From Lysobacter capsici (GTDB taxonomy: Bacteria > Pseudomonadota > Gammaproteobacteria > Xanthomonadales > Xanthomonadaceae): a DNA stretch of 64,000 nt. The notes below the pieces were generated by a model, which was not told the DNA's origin, ran no database searches, and saw only the letters and a list, made by a program, of their open reading frames with translations. The position numbers and the translations under genes are program-made. Of the stretch, positions 38,877 through 48,477 are shown in pieces (position 1 is the stretch's first letter; every line of letters begins with the position of its first letter). The DNA is taken from the NCBI RefSeq assembly GCF_018732085.1, contig NZ_CP076103.1, forward strand, positions 5,828,001 to 5,892,000. Direction: 5' to 3'.

Positions 38877-41800
38877 CTATTTTTCCTTGCGCCAGTTGAT
38901 CGACGCACGATTCTCCAGCGTGCTCGACTCCACCTCGATGTCGAAGCCCTTGCGCAGCAGGTACTTCAAGGTCAGCACCTGGCCGGTGCCCAGCAACGAC
39001 ACGCCGTAACCGACGTACAGGCGCGGCGACAGGTACTTGCCGACGCCGAGCACCGAACCGCCGAGCGCGCGGCTTTCCATCACGCCGGCGTCGTCCAGGC
39101 CGATCTTGGCGCCGAGCTGCGAAGCGAGCAGGCCGCCGCCGGCCGACAAGGCCGCGCTGGCCGCGTTGAGCTGCTTGTTCTCGTCGCCGCTGGCGGACGA
39201 CAACGGACGGCCGAGCGCGAGATACGCCAGCGCCTCGGACTGCGAACTGGCCGGATCGGACCACACGTTGACCTGCGGCGCGCTGACCCGTCCGCTGATG
39301 TCGACGCCGGCCTTGACCGCGCCGACTTCGCGCTCGGCGCGCACATCGAGGATCGGATCGGACACCGGCCCGTTGTTCCAGTTGAGATTGCCGCGGGTGA
39401 TCTGCAGCTTCTGCCCGTACGCGGTGTAGCGGCCTTCGACGTTGAGCGCGCCGTTGGCGGTCATCTCGCGGCCCGGACGCGAACGCACGCGCATCTGGCC
39501 GCCGAGTTTGCCTTCCAGGCCGAAGCCGTTGAGCTTGACGTCGTCGCCGACCGCCAGGGTCAGGTCGAGTTCCAGCGGCGAGGCGCCGGTGTCTTCCGGA
39601 TCGACCGGGTCGAGCACCACCACGTCCTCGGACACCGACACGCCCTGGTCCAGGCGTTCCAGGTCGATGCGCGCCGACGGGATCGTGACCTTGCCGGTCA
39701 CGTTCAAGGGCTGTTTGGCGGCGTAGCGCACGGTCAATTCGGGATTGGCGACCGCGCGCAGATCGCGGGTGTCGGAGGCGAGCACGTTGGTGCCGCGCAG
39801 GTTCAACACCAGCGGCGTGTCGTCGCCTTGCCAACCCAGGGTGCCGTCGATGTTCAAGGTGCCTTCGCCCGAACGCAGGCTGCCGGCGATGCGCGCGCTG
39901 CCGTCGGGCTGCGCGTCCAGGCGCACGTCGCCGTCCTGCAGCACGATGCCGAGCGAGGGCACTTCGGTGGTGAACTGCGACAGCCGCGCCTGGCCGCCGA
40001 GCAGCGGTTTGGAGCGCGTGCCGGCCAGAGTGATGCGGCCTTCGAGTTTGCCCTTGGGCTCGACGATGTCCGGCGAGAACAATTCGACCCAGGTCAGTTC
40101 GTCGGTGTTGACCGCGACCGCGCCCGACAGCGGCGCGAACGCGTCCCAGCCGGTGGCGATGGTGGCGTCGATGCGGCCGTCGTCGTTAAAGCCGGCCTTG
40201 AGTTCGGCGTTGAGCTTGTTCGGATCGAACGTGGCCTTGAGCGAGAGTTCGTTGTAGCGCAGCAGCTCGCGTCGCGCGCGTTCGCTGAACTTGAGGCCGC
40301 CGCCGGCCGAGCTGACATTGAACTGGCCACGCCAGCCGTTGCCGAGCGGACGCAGTTCGCCGTCGAGCGCGATCTCGCCGCGCAGCACCCACGGCCGCTT
40401 GTCGGCGCGCTCGGGCAGATAGGCCTGGGCGAGCAACAGCGGCAGGCCCTGGCCTTTGAGATCGACGCCGCGACGCGGCCAGTCCGCGCTCGCGCATAAC
40501 GAGCCGCCGCTGCTCGAGGCCAGACACGCGTTGGTCAACGCGCCGTTGCGCCCGTCCCAACGGAACTGCGCCGGTTGCTGCAGGCGCCACGACGCGCCCT
40601 TGCTCGGCGCGAGTTGCAACGAGGCCAGCGCGCCTTGCCAGGTCGCGCCGCGCTTGTCGAGATTGCCGGACAGATCGAGATTGGCCACTTCGCTGCGCGC
40701 CTGCGCCTGCAGTTGCAGCGATTCGATCGCGCCGCGCGCATCGATATTCAACGACGACAACGCGAGCCCGACATCGATCTCGCTCGCGCGCACCGCCAGT
40801 TCGCCGCCGCGGCCCTGCCACGGCAGGCGGCCCTTGGCGCTGAAACTGGCGGCCTTGTAGTCGCCATACTTCAAACCGCTGCCGGTAAGGTCGGCGTCGA
40901 TGTTCGGCGCGGTGCGCGCGCCGCTGAGCTTGAGCGTGCCGTTGACGCTGCCCGCCGCGCTCGGCAGCAGATCGTTGAGTTGCAGCGGCGCGAACTTGGC
41001 ATCGAGGTCGATGGCCTGCGCGTACTTGCCCTTGGCGTCGATGCGGCTGCCGCCGAGGCTCAAGGCCACATCGCCTTCGAACGCGTCGTCGCGCTTGCCG
41101 GTGGCCGCGCCGTGCATGACGAAGTTGCCGCGTCCGCCGAGCGGACGATCGCGCAGGCGACCGCCGAGCTGATCGGCGCCGGCCTTGATCTCCAGGCCGC
41201 CATCGGCGCGGGTGGCGCCGGTGCTGGCGAGCTTGCCATCGATCGCGCCCTTGAACTGCGGCGCGAAATAGCCCGGATCGAAACCCGACAGCGTCGCCTT
41301 GAAGTCCCAGCCCAGCGACGGCGCCCACGCGACCTCGCCTTGGCCGTCGAGCGCGCCGGTCGGCATCTTCGCCTTGAGCGTGTTGAGGGTCATGCGCTGA
41401 TCGTTGCCGCGGCCGTCGAACTCGACCGTCGCGCGCTGCTTGTCGCGCAGCAGGCTCGCGGTGCCGATCGCGGCCCAGGCCTTGACCGTGCCGGCGAAGC
41501 CGAGGTCGGCGGTTTCCAGCGTCACCGCCGGCGTGTCCGGCGTCTGCGCGACCTGCGATGGCTTGGCCACCGACTTGAGCGTGGTCGGCGCGGCTTTGCC
41601 GCCCCAGGTCAGGCCGCGCGCGTTGATCGAGAACTTGAACTGGCCGTTGTCGGCGTCGGTGAAATCGGCGTGGCCGCGCAAGGTCGCGGTGCCGTCGAAC
41701 AATTGCAGCGCCAGCGGCTGCACGTCGAGCACCTGGTTCTTCAGCGACACCTTCGACGGCAGCACCTTGATGTCGAGATCGCCCTGGCGGAATTCGCCGT

Positions 41801-42767
41801 TGAGGTCGGCGTTGCCGCCGACGCCGGCCGCGTCGAAACGCAGCGCCATCGGGGTTTCGCTGGGCGTGGCCTGCGGCGAGGTCAGCAGGCCGATATCGAG
41901 CGCGTCGCTGCGCGCGTGCAGCTTCCAGTTCGGATCGTCCTTGCCGCGCAGGGTCAGGGTGACGCGCACCGGGCCCGGCGCGGCGCCGGCCACCGCCACG
42001 TCCATGCGCGACAGATCGCCGCGCGCGACCAGCCCCAGCCGCGGCGGCGTGCGCCCCGGCGCGCTCGGCAGCACCGCGGTGGCGAGCAGGTCGGTCTTGA
42101 AGTCGTTGCGCGGCTCGTAGTCGCCGTGCAGGGTGAAATGGCCGCGATCGGTGTCGGCGTCGAGCTTCTCGACATGCAGCTTGCCCGACTGCGCATCCAG
42201 CCCCGCGCGCAGATGGCGCACGTCGATCAGATGCTCGCCGCCCTGGCTCAGCTTGAAGCCGTCGATGCGCACGTCGTCGGCCTGCAGGGCCAGCGGCGGT
42301 TCGATCTGCGGCAGCACTTCGGGCCAGCGCGGCAGTTCGAAGGGTTCATCGCTCTTGGCGATCGACAAGGTCGCGTTGTCGACCTGCAACGCGTCCACCC
42401 GCAGCTTGCGTCCGAGCAGCGGACGCAGCGCCGGTTCCAGGTAGATGCGCTGCGCCGTGAACAGCGTGTCCTTGTAGGCGAAGCGCACGCCGCGCAGGGT
42501 CAGCGGACCGGCCACCGGGCCTTCGGCGGAGGTCCAGGTGAAGGTGGAATCGGCCGGCAGGCGCGCGACGATCTGCGCCAGCAGCACGTCGCGACCGGCG
42601 ACGGTGGAGATCAGCCAATAGATCGCGAACGCGACCAGCAAGGTCAGCACGCCGGCCGCCAGGCTGCTGCGCCAGGCCCAGCGCTTGGCCGCCGCGCGAC
42701 GACGGCGACGCCGTTCGATCAGCGCTTCCAGGCGCAGTTCCTCTGGGGTTTTCGGCGTATCGCTCAT
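38877..42767 (-). CDS. tamB: Translocation and assembly module inner-membrane component TamB
   Basis: 1296 residues, the usual scale. One N-terminal membrane helix (about 26-48) is followed by a very long, repetitive beta-rich periplasmic stretch and a C-terminal DUF490/TamB domain ending in SSTLENRASINWRKEK. TamB spans the periplasm and works with TamA in outer-membrane assembly and lipid transport. It starts 30 bases after the tamA stop, so both are in one operon. A large antisense frame through it is a by-product of GC-rich codons. Confidence 0.94.
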   Translation of the reverse strand: MSDTPKTPEELRLEALIERRRRRRAAAKRWAWRSSLAAGVLTLLVAFAIYWLISTVAGRDVLLAQIVARLPADSTFTWTSAEGPVAGPLTLRGVRFAYKDTLFTAQRIYLEPALRPLLGRKLRVDALQVDNATLSIAKSDEPFELPRWPEVLPQIEPPLALQADDVRIDGFKLSQGGEHLIDVRHLRAGLDAQSGKLHVEKLDADTDRGHFTLHGDYEPRNDFKTDLLATAVLPSAPGRTPPRLGLVARGDLSRMDVAVAGAAPGPVRVTLTLRGKDDPNWKLHARSDALDIGLLTSPQATPSETPMALRFDAAGVGGNADLNGEFRQGDLDIKVLPSKVSLKNQVLDVQPLALQLFDGTATLRGHADFTDADNGQFKFSINARGLTWGGKAAPTTLKSVAKPSQVAQTPDTPAVTLETADLGFAGTVKAWAAIGTASLLRDKQRATVEFDGRGNDQRMTLNTLKAKMPTGALDGQGEVAWAPSLGWDFKATLSGFDPGYFAPQFKGAIDGKLASTGATRADGGLEIKAGADQLGGRLRDRPLGGRGNFVMHGAATGKRDDAFEGDVALSLGGSRIDAKGKYAQAIDLDAKFAPLQLNDLLPSAAGSVNGTLKLSGARTAPNIDADLTGSGLKYGDYKAASFSAKGRLPWQGRGGELAVRASEIDVGLALSSLNIDARGAIESLQLQAQARSEVANLDLSGNLDKRGATWQGALASLQLAPSKGASWRLQQPAQFRWDGRNGALTNACLASSSGGSLCASADWPRRGVDLKGQGLPLLLAQAYLPERADKRPWVLRGEIALDGELRPLGNGWRGQFNVSSAGGGLKFSERARRELLRYNELSLKATFDPNKLNAELKAGFNDDGRIDATIATGWDAFAPLSGAVAVNTDELTWVELFSPDIVEPKGKLEGRITLAGTRSKPLLGGQARLSQFTTEVPSLGIVLQDGDVRLDAQPDGSARIAGSLRSGEGTLNIDGTLGWQGDDTPLVLNLRGTNVLASDTRDLRAVANPELTVRYAAKQPLNVTGKVTIPSARIDLERLDQGVSVSEDVVVLDPVDPEDTGASPLELDLTLAVGDDVKLNGFGLEGKLGGQMRVRSRPGREMTANGALNVEGRYTAYGQKLQITRGNLNWNNGPVSDPILDVRAEREVGAVKAGVDISGRVSAPQVNVWSDPASSQSEALAYLALGRPLSSASGDENKQLNAASAALSAGGGLLASQLGAKIGLDDAGVMESRALGGSVLGVGKYLSPRLYVGYGVSLLGTGQVLTLKYLLRKGFDIEVESSTLENRASINWRKEK

Positions 42768-42797
42768 GTCGTTGCGTGGTCGTCCTGGCCGCGGGGC

Positions 42798-44780
42798 TTA
42801 CAGATCGGCGCCGATGTTGATGTAGAGCTGGAAACCCGAATCCGGGTGGTCCAGGCCGCGCGCGATGTCGACCCGCAACGGCCCGACCGGCGAGCGCCAG
42901 CGCACGCCGACACCGACGCCGGTGCGCATGTCCGGGCTGTCGTCGAAGGCGCTGCCGCTGTCGACGAACACCGCGCCGCCCCAGGTATCGTTGAAGTACT
43001 GCTCGTATTCCACGCTGCCGGTGACCACGTTCTTCGCGCCGAGCGCGAACGCCTTGCGGCCCGGGATCGCGGGAATGCGCGGCCCCACTTCGCGCCACTC
43101 GTAGCCGCGCACGCTGCGGTCGCCGCCGGCGTAGAAGCGCAGCGACGGCGGCATGGCGACCAGCGCGTCGGTGAAGGTGTGGCCGAGTTCGCCGCGGGTG
43201 ATCAGGCGGCTGCGCGCGCCCAGGCCCTTGTACCAGCGCCCGGTCAGGTGGGCCTGGAGGAAATTGGCGTCCGAGCCGGCGCCGTTGAGGCCGCCGCGCA
43301 GCATGCCGGTGGCGCTGATGCCGTTGCGCGGATACAGGCGGTCGTCGGCGTCGATGTACTCCGCGCGCAGCGAGGGATACAGGAAGGTCGCGCTGCGGTA
43401 GTCGACCGGCGTGGTCGGATCGTTGTCGTCTTCGTCGGCATAGGCCCAGCGCTCGCGCAGGCCGTGCAGCGAGGCGGTCGCGGTCCAGTGCTGGTTGATC
43501 TTGCCGCTGCGGCTGGCGACCAGTTCGACCCGGCGCGAATCGATGTAGTCGGTCTGCTCGTCGGTGCCCTGCAGGCTGAAGGTGTACCAGCCGTCGAGCC
43601 AGGCGAACGCGGGAATGCGGTACTGCAAGGTCGCGGTCTTGCGGCGCTGGGCGAAATCGACCTGCGCCAGCGCCTTGTGCCCGCGGTCGTTGAGGTAACG
43701 CCGCTCCACGCCCAGGCGCACGCCGGCGCCGCTGTCGGTGCCGTAGCTCAGGCCGGCGGTGTAGATGCTGCGCTTGGCCGGGGTCAGGGTGACCTTGACC
43801 GGAACCTGGCCGTCGACCGCCTGGTCCGGCTGCGGTTCGATATCGATGCTGGCGAAATAATCCAGCCGCGCCAGCGACTCGCGAAACGTATCGAGCTTGC
43901 GCTGGTGGTAGTAGCTGCCCTGTTCCCAGTACACCAGCCGCTCGAGCAGGCTGTCGCGGATGATCCGCTTGGGCGTCTGCTCGAAGGTGATCGGGCCCAT
44001 GTCGTAGCGCTGGCCGCTGGTCCAGACCAAGTCGATGTCCGCCGCATGTTCCGCGCGCGTCACCGCCACGCGCCGCGACGTGAAATCGGCATCGAAGTAA
44101 CCGCGCTCGGCGAGCCGCCGGCTGATCTTGGTCTTGCTGGCCTCGTAGGCCGCGTGCTCGAACACCTGGTCCGGGCCGGGCTTGAACGCGGCCAGGTCCT
44201 GCTTGAGGTAACGGTCGTCGCTGCCGGCGCCGAGGATGGCGACATCGGAGCGACGCACCTTGACCGGCTCGCCCTTGTCGATGGTGAGGGTCACGGTGAT
44301 CGGCGGCGACGCGGCGCGCGCCGGCGCGGCTTGCGTGGACGCGTCGACCGGGGTCGCGGCGGCCTGGCCGGTGGTGGCGTCGCTGGCGGCGCGCGCGTCG
44401 GCGGCCCCGGTGTCGGCCGCGGCGGCCACCTCGGCGGCCGGGCGATCGCCTTCGGCCGGCGCATTCGGGTCGGTGCCCTCGCTGGTCGCGATCCGGCGGG
44501 TGCCGCGCGAATCCTCGATCTTGATCGTCGGCGAGTAGTAGCCGAACGGCTCCAGCGCTTCGCGCGCCTCGTTCTCGGCCTCGCGCAGCAGGTAGCCCAG
44601 GCGGCGCCCGGACACGTCCTTGCCGATCGTATCGACCAGCGACAAGGACACGCGGACGTTCTGGGTCATGGCCTCGTCGAGGCCACGGATCTCCACCTTG
44701 CTCACCTGAGCGGCTTGCGCCGCCCCAGCGATGGCAAAGCTGGAAACGGCGGCGAAGGCGAGACGAAAAATAACTGGCAT
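42798..44780 (-). CDS. tamA: Translocation and assembly module outer-membrane component TamA
   Basis: 660 residues. A signal peptide (AIAGAAQAA) is followed by POTRA-type domains and a 16-strand barrel of the Omp85 type. The barrel includes the GGDRSVRGYEWREVGPR signature, equivalent to the VRGF/Y loop, and ends FQLYINIGADL. It is about 80 residues longer than usual because an Ala/Pro-rich low-complexity segment, near residues 90-150, interrupts the first periplasmic domain. It heads the tamA-tamB operon. Confidence 0.94.
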   Translation of the reverse strand: MPVIFRLAFAAVSSFAIAGAAQAAQVSKVEIRGLDEAMTQNVRVSLSLVDTIGKDVSGRRLGYLLREAENEAREALEPFGYYSPTIKIEDSRGTRRIATSEGTDPNAPAEGDRPAAEVAAAADTGAADARAASDATTGQAAATPVDASTQAAPARAASPPITVTLTIDKGEPVKVRRSDVAILGAGSDDRYLKQDLAAFKPGPDQVFEHAAYEASKTKISRRLAERGYFDADFTSRRVAVTRAEHAADIDLVWTSGQRYDMGPITFEQTPKRIIRDSLLERLVYWEQGSYYHQRKLDTFRESLARLDYFASIDIEPQPDQAVDGQVPVKVTLTPAKRSIYTAGLSYGTDSGAGVRLGVERRYLNDRGHKALAQVDFAQRRKTATLQYRIPAFAWLDGWYTFSLQGTDEQTDYIDSRRVELVASRSGKINQHWTATASLHGLRERWAYADEDDNDPTTPVDYRSATFLYPSLRAEYIDADDRLYPRNGISATGMLRGGLNGAGSDANFLQAHLTGRWYKGLGARSRLITRGELGHTFTDALVAMPPSLRFYAGGDRSVRGYEWREVGPRIPAIPGRKAFALGAKNVVTGSVEYEQYFNDTWGGAVFVDSGSAFDDSPDMRTGVGVGVRWRSPVGPLRVDIARGLDHPDSGFQLYINIGADL

Positions 44781-45426
44781 GCGTGAAGGATAACCGGCAA
44801 GGACTTGTATTGCTTACGGATTTTCCCGGTGATAGTGAGGGTTTAGCCGATTTTCCGCGTTAACGGCGCGTGATGCGCGCGGCCCGGCCGGCGTGGCCCA
44901 AGCACAATCGCGACGCCCGCACCTCGCAAATCCGCGCACAAACCGCGCTCATGGCCACCCGATCTGCCCCGCTCGGCCCGCGGCCGCCGCGCGGGCGACA
45001 CGGCCGGCCGACGCGCGCGGCCGTCGCCTAGGCACGCGGGCCTATCACGCGCTCGCGCCGACGACAATTTTCCGCGGCGACATTGCCGCCGGGGAAAAGT
45101 GAATCGCGTCGCAGTAACCGAGCGCGGTTTCGATAGCCCGAACCATGCATTTCGCCGCGTCGCCGCGGACGCGACGCGGGCCGATGTACTTCGATTGCGA
45201 ACCCGCCCGCCGAGGCACCGCCACGTATTGCGTCCATGCGCACGCAAGTCGTAGTTTCGGCACAGGGAAACTCGTTTCGTCGCCACGCGCATGCCCCGGT
45301 CCACGACCGGGCTTCGCGCGTTTGCCGTGGTTTCGTGGCGCAGCGACAGCGCGGCTCCCTCAAGGCAATCCCCCGTAAGCCGCGTCACACACAAGCGGCG
45401 CCGTACGAATCGAGGAACCCGACATC
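44781..45426. other. Long gap between divergent tamA and the TonB receptor gene
   Basis: The gap is 646 bp. Several open frames exist on both strands, but none has codon use, a ribosome binding site or a recognisable domain to support it. It should hold promoters for both flanking genes. GAGGAA before 45427 is the receptor's ribosome binding site. No repeat of the dispersed families was seen. Confidence 0.45.
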
Positions 45427-48216
45427 ATGCATCGACATTTGCTAGCCACCGCCGTCCACGCCGCGCTCGCCGCCGCGTTGATCGCTTCGCCCGCCCATGC
45501 CCAGGACCCCGCGCCGAGCCCGGCACCGACCGAGATCGACAAGGTCACCGTGACCGGCTCGCTGATCCCGCGCACCGAAATCGAAACCGCCACGCCGGTG
45601 ATTTCGATCAGCGCCGAGAGCATCAAGCGCCAGGGCTTCAAGGACGTCTACGACGTGCTGCGTTCGCAACCGCTGGCGACCGGCGCGGTGCAGGACTCCC
45701 AGTTCATCGGCGGCTTCACCACCAACGCCGAACCCATCAGCCTGCTCGGCCTGGACCCGGGCTTCACCCTGGTGCTGATCGACGGCCGGCCGATGGCCGA
45801 CTACCCGCTGCTGTACAACGGCCAGAGCAACTTCACCGACCTGGCCAGCATTCCCACCGCGATGGTCGAGCGCATCGACATCGCGCCGGGCAACCAGTCG
45901 GCGATCTACGGCTCCAGCGCGATCGCCGGCGTGGTCAACATCATCTTGAAAAAGCGCATCGACGGCACCCACCTCAACCTGCGTTTCGGCGGCTACGACC
46001 AGGGCGGCGGCGAAAGCACGCGCCTGCAGTTGATCGGCGGCAAGAGCTTCGGCGAACTCAACCTGACCTACGGCCTGCAATACAGCATGCAGGACCCGAT
46101 CTACGGCTACGACCGCCGGCGCATCGATTCGACCAGCGACAACCCCGACCCCGAAGCGCGCTACGGCACCCGCAACTTCGTCCACATCAACGCCGACGTG
46201 TCGCCCAACGAATACATCGACCCGGGCGCGGCGACCTGCGCCAGCCTCGGCCATCTGTTCAACGGCACGATCATCCGCGACTTCCGCCCCAACCGCGGTT
46301 ATTACTGCGGCAGCCGCGAAGACGTCGGCTACGCCACGCTCATGAACCGCAAGCGCGACATCAGCGGTTACCTCAACGCCAGTTACGCGCTCAACGACCG
46401 CCACGAGCTGTACGGCACGCTGCTGATCGGCCGCAACAAGTCCGAAGCCAATCCCGGCACCCGCATCTGGACCACCGCCGAATCCACCAACGGCCTGTTC
46501 CTCAACGACGTGAGCGGCCAGTTCGAAACCTACCAGCGCATCTTCGCGCCGGAGGAAACCGGCAGCGTCGACGCCAACAACGAGCGCCAGACCAGCGATT
46601 CCTACAACCTGGCCCTGGGCTCGCGCGGCAGCTTCGGCGATTCGGCCTGGAACTACGACGCCTACTTCGGCCGCTCGCAGTACACCGTCGACAGCAAGCA
46701 GCTGTGGCTGCTCGGCGCGGCCAGCGATGCGTTCTTCGAACAGCGCTTCCTCGGCCCGGTGATCGACCACGTCGGCCCCTACCCGGTGTACGCGCCCAGC
46801 GACGACAGCGGCTTCTACCGGCCGTTGACGCCGGCCGAGTACGCCAGCATCTCCGACGTCATCCACACCAAGTCCGAGACCTGGACCCAGAACGTCAACC
46901 TGCAACTGACCAACACCGAGTTGTTCAGGCTGCCGGCCGGCGCGGTCGGTTTCGCCGCGGTGCTGCAGGCCGGCGAACAATCGTGGAAGAACCCGACCGA
47001 CCCGCGCGTGGTCAACGGCGACTTCTTCGGCCTCACCGGCACCCAGGGCGAAGGCAAGCGCCGCAACCAGGCCGTCGGCCTGGAGTTCCGCGTGCCGATC
47101 TTCAGCCAGTTGACCGCCAGCCTGTCGGGCCGCTACGACAAGTACAAGAACGTCGGCGCCGGTTCGGACGCCGACGGCACCTACAAGATCGGCCTGGAGT
47201 ACCGGCCGGTGTCGTCCCTGCTGCTGCGCGCCAACTACGCGACCGCGTTCAAGGCCCCCGACATGGCCTACGTGTTCGCCGGTGACAGCGGCTACTTCAC
47301 CACCGTGGTCGACTACTACCGCTGCGCCACCGAGGAACCCGGCGAGAGCATCGGCAACTGCACCTACAACGGCGAATCGGTCTCGGGCCAGCGCAGCGGC
47401 GCCAAAGACCTCAAGTCGATCACCGCCAAGTCGTGGGGCGCGGGCATCATGTGGGCGCCGAGCGGCAACTTCGACGTCAGCGTCGATTACTACAACATCA
47501 AGATCGACGACGAGGTCAACGACCTCAACATCGACGCGGTGTTGCGCACCGAATCGGCCTGCCGCCAGGGCCAGCTCGACATCGCCTCGCCCAGCTGCGT
47601 GGACGCGCTCGCGCGCATCACCCGCCTGCCGGCCGACGCGCCGGTGCCGTTCCAGCTCGACAGCGTGCGCACCAACCCGATCAACGTATCCAAGGAAGAA
47701 GTGCAGGGCCTCACCGCCAAGCTCAACTACCGCTGGGAGACCGAGCGTTGGGGCAACTTCGCCCTGGGCGCGAACTACAACGTCACCCTCAAGCACGAGA
47801 ACCAGCAGTACCCGGGCGACCCGGTCATCGACTACCTGCGCGATCCGTTCTACTCCTCGGAGTTCCACAGCATCGGCAGCGCGTCGCTGAGCTGGATGAA
47901 GGGCCCGTGGACGACCACGCTGTACGGAACCCGTTACGGCCGCACGCCGAACTACGCTTCGCAGATCGACCCGGCCGGCTATTCCACCGAGGACGGCGGG
48001 CGGATGAAGCCGTACCTGACCTTCAACGGCAGCGCGAGCTACGAGTTCGACGAGGACGTGTCGCTGAGCTTCACGGTCAACAATCTGTTCAACAAGATGC
48101 CCGATCGCGACAAGACGTATTCGGCGTATCCGTATTTCAACAACTTCAACTACAACATCTACGGCCGGTCGTTCATGGTCGAGGTGAACTGGCGGTTTGG
48201 GGCGGGGTCGCAGTAA
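45427..48216 (+). CDS. TonB-dependent outer-membrane receptor
   Basis: 929 residues. The signal peptide (1-26, ending PAHAQ) is followed by a TonB-box-like EIDKVTVTGS near 36-46. A plug domain comes next, with PLATGAVQDSQ, LVLIDGRPM, and the ERIDIAPGNQSAIYGSSAIAGVVNIILKK motif split over about 148-178. A 22-strand barrel closes with SFMVEVNWRF. Pairs of cysteines in extracellular loops (for example DYYRCATEEPGESIGNC) suggest disulfides. It takes up a large or scarce ligand using TonB energy. No siderophore, vitamin or sugar gene adjoins it, so the ligand is unknown. Confidence 0.94.
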   Translation: MHRHLLATAVHAALAAALIASPAHAQDPAPSPAPTEIDKVTVTGSLIPRTEIETATPVISISAESIKRQGFKDVYDVLRSQPLATGAVQDSQFIGGFTTNAEPISLLGLDPGFTLVLIDGRPMADYPLLYNGQSNFTDLASIPTAMVERIDIAPGNQSAIYGSSAIAGVVNIILKKRIDGTHLNLRFGGYDQGGGESTRLQLIGGKSFGELNLTYGLQYSMQDPIYGYDRRRIDSTSDNPDPEARYGTRNFVHINADVSPNEYIDPGAATCASLGHLFNGTIIRDFRPNRGYYCGSREDVGYATLMNRKRDISGYLNASYALNDRHELYGTLLIGRNKSEANPGTRIWTTAESTNGLFLNDVSGQFETYQRIFAPEETGSVDANNERQTSDSYNLALGSRGSFGDSAWNYDAYFGRSQYTVDSKQLWLLGAASDAFFEQRFLGPVIDHVGPYPVYAPSDDSGFYRPLTPAEYASISDVIHTKSETWTQNVNLQLTNTELFRLPAGAVGFAAVLQAGEQSWKNPTDPRVVNGDFFGLTGTQGEGKRRNQAVGLEFRVPIFSQLTASLSGRYDKYKNVGAGSDADGTYKIGLEYRPVSSLLLRANYATAFKAPDMAYVFAGDSGYFTTVVDYYRCATEEPGESIGNCTYNGESVSGQRSGAKDLKSITAKSWGAGIMWAPSGNFDVSVDYYNIKIDDEVNDLNIDAVLRTESACRQGQLDIASPSCVDALARITRLPADAPVPFQLDSVRTNPINVSKEEVQGLTAKLNYRWETERWGNFALGANYNVTLKHENQQYPGDPVIDYLRDPFYSSEFHSIGSASLSWMKGPWTTTLYGTRYGRTPNYASQIDPAGYSTEDGGRMKPYLTFNGSASYEFDEDVSLSFTVNNLFNKMPDRDKTYSAYPYFNNFNYNIYGRSFMVEVNWRFGAGSQ

Positions 48217-48243
48217 GCCTCTGGCTGCGCGCCATCGACCACG

Positions 48244-48271
48244 AAAAAGGCCGGCGTTCGCCGGCCTTTTT
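48244..48271 (+). terminator. Rho-independent terminator of the TonB receptor gene
   Basis: AAAAAGGCCGGCG (48244-48256) and CGCCGGCCTTTTT (48259-48271) form a 13-bp perfect stem with a 2-base loop. It begins 28 bases after the stop codon and is strong in both directions. Confidence 0.85.
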
Positions 48272-48330
48272 CTTTGCGCCGGGACTTGGCAGTAAGCGCG
48301 GCCTTACTGCGGCTGGTGTTGTCTTCGTCG

Positions 48331-48384
48331 TGGCTGTGGCCGTGGCCGTGGCCGTGGCCGTGGCCGTGGCCGTGGCCGTGGCTA
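48331..48384. repeat. Hexanucleotide array (TGGCCG)n
   Basis: Seven exact TGGCCG units with one variant at each end, just after the receptor's terminator. Translated in frame it would give Val-Ala or Ala-Thr runs. No gene is assigned. Confidence 0.92.
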
Positions 48385-48406
48385 CAGCTTCGACCATGAC
48401 CATGAA

Positions 48407-48454
48407 TTCCGCTTCCGCTTCCGCTTCCGCTTCGGCTTCGGCTTCGGCTTCGGC
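48407..48454. repeat. Hexanucleotide array (TTCCGC)4(TTCGGC)4
   Basis: Four TTCCGC units followed at once by four TTCGGC units, 22 bases after the TGGCCG array. The switch at the midpoint shows one base change was copied through half the array. Confidence 0.92.
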
Positions 48455-48477
48455 TTGAGCCTGAAGTCGCGCAGTTC

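Noticed and set aside
40575..44786. A 1403-codon open frame antisense to tamB and tamA
   Set aside because: In high-GC DNA with strong third-position bias the opposite strand stays open. Its translation is Arg/Gln/Ala-rich with no domain, while the other strand encodes clear TamB and TamA.
44843..45394. Open frame of 183 codons between tamA and the receptor gene
   Set aside because: No recognised domain or ribosome binding site; antisense alternatives of similar quality exist in the same stretch.
45442..47868. 808-codon antisense frame inside the TonB receptor gene
   Set aside because: Same cause; the plus strand has signal peptide, plug and barrel signatures.
48331..48454. CRISPR-like appearance of short repeats
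   Set aside because: Units are 6 bp, contiguous, with no spacers and no cas genes.
48150..48458. Possible genes encoding Val-Ala and Ser-Ala repeats
   Set aside because: They are translations of hexanucleotide arrays past the receptor's terminator, with no start signal.
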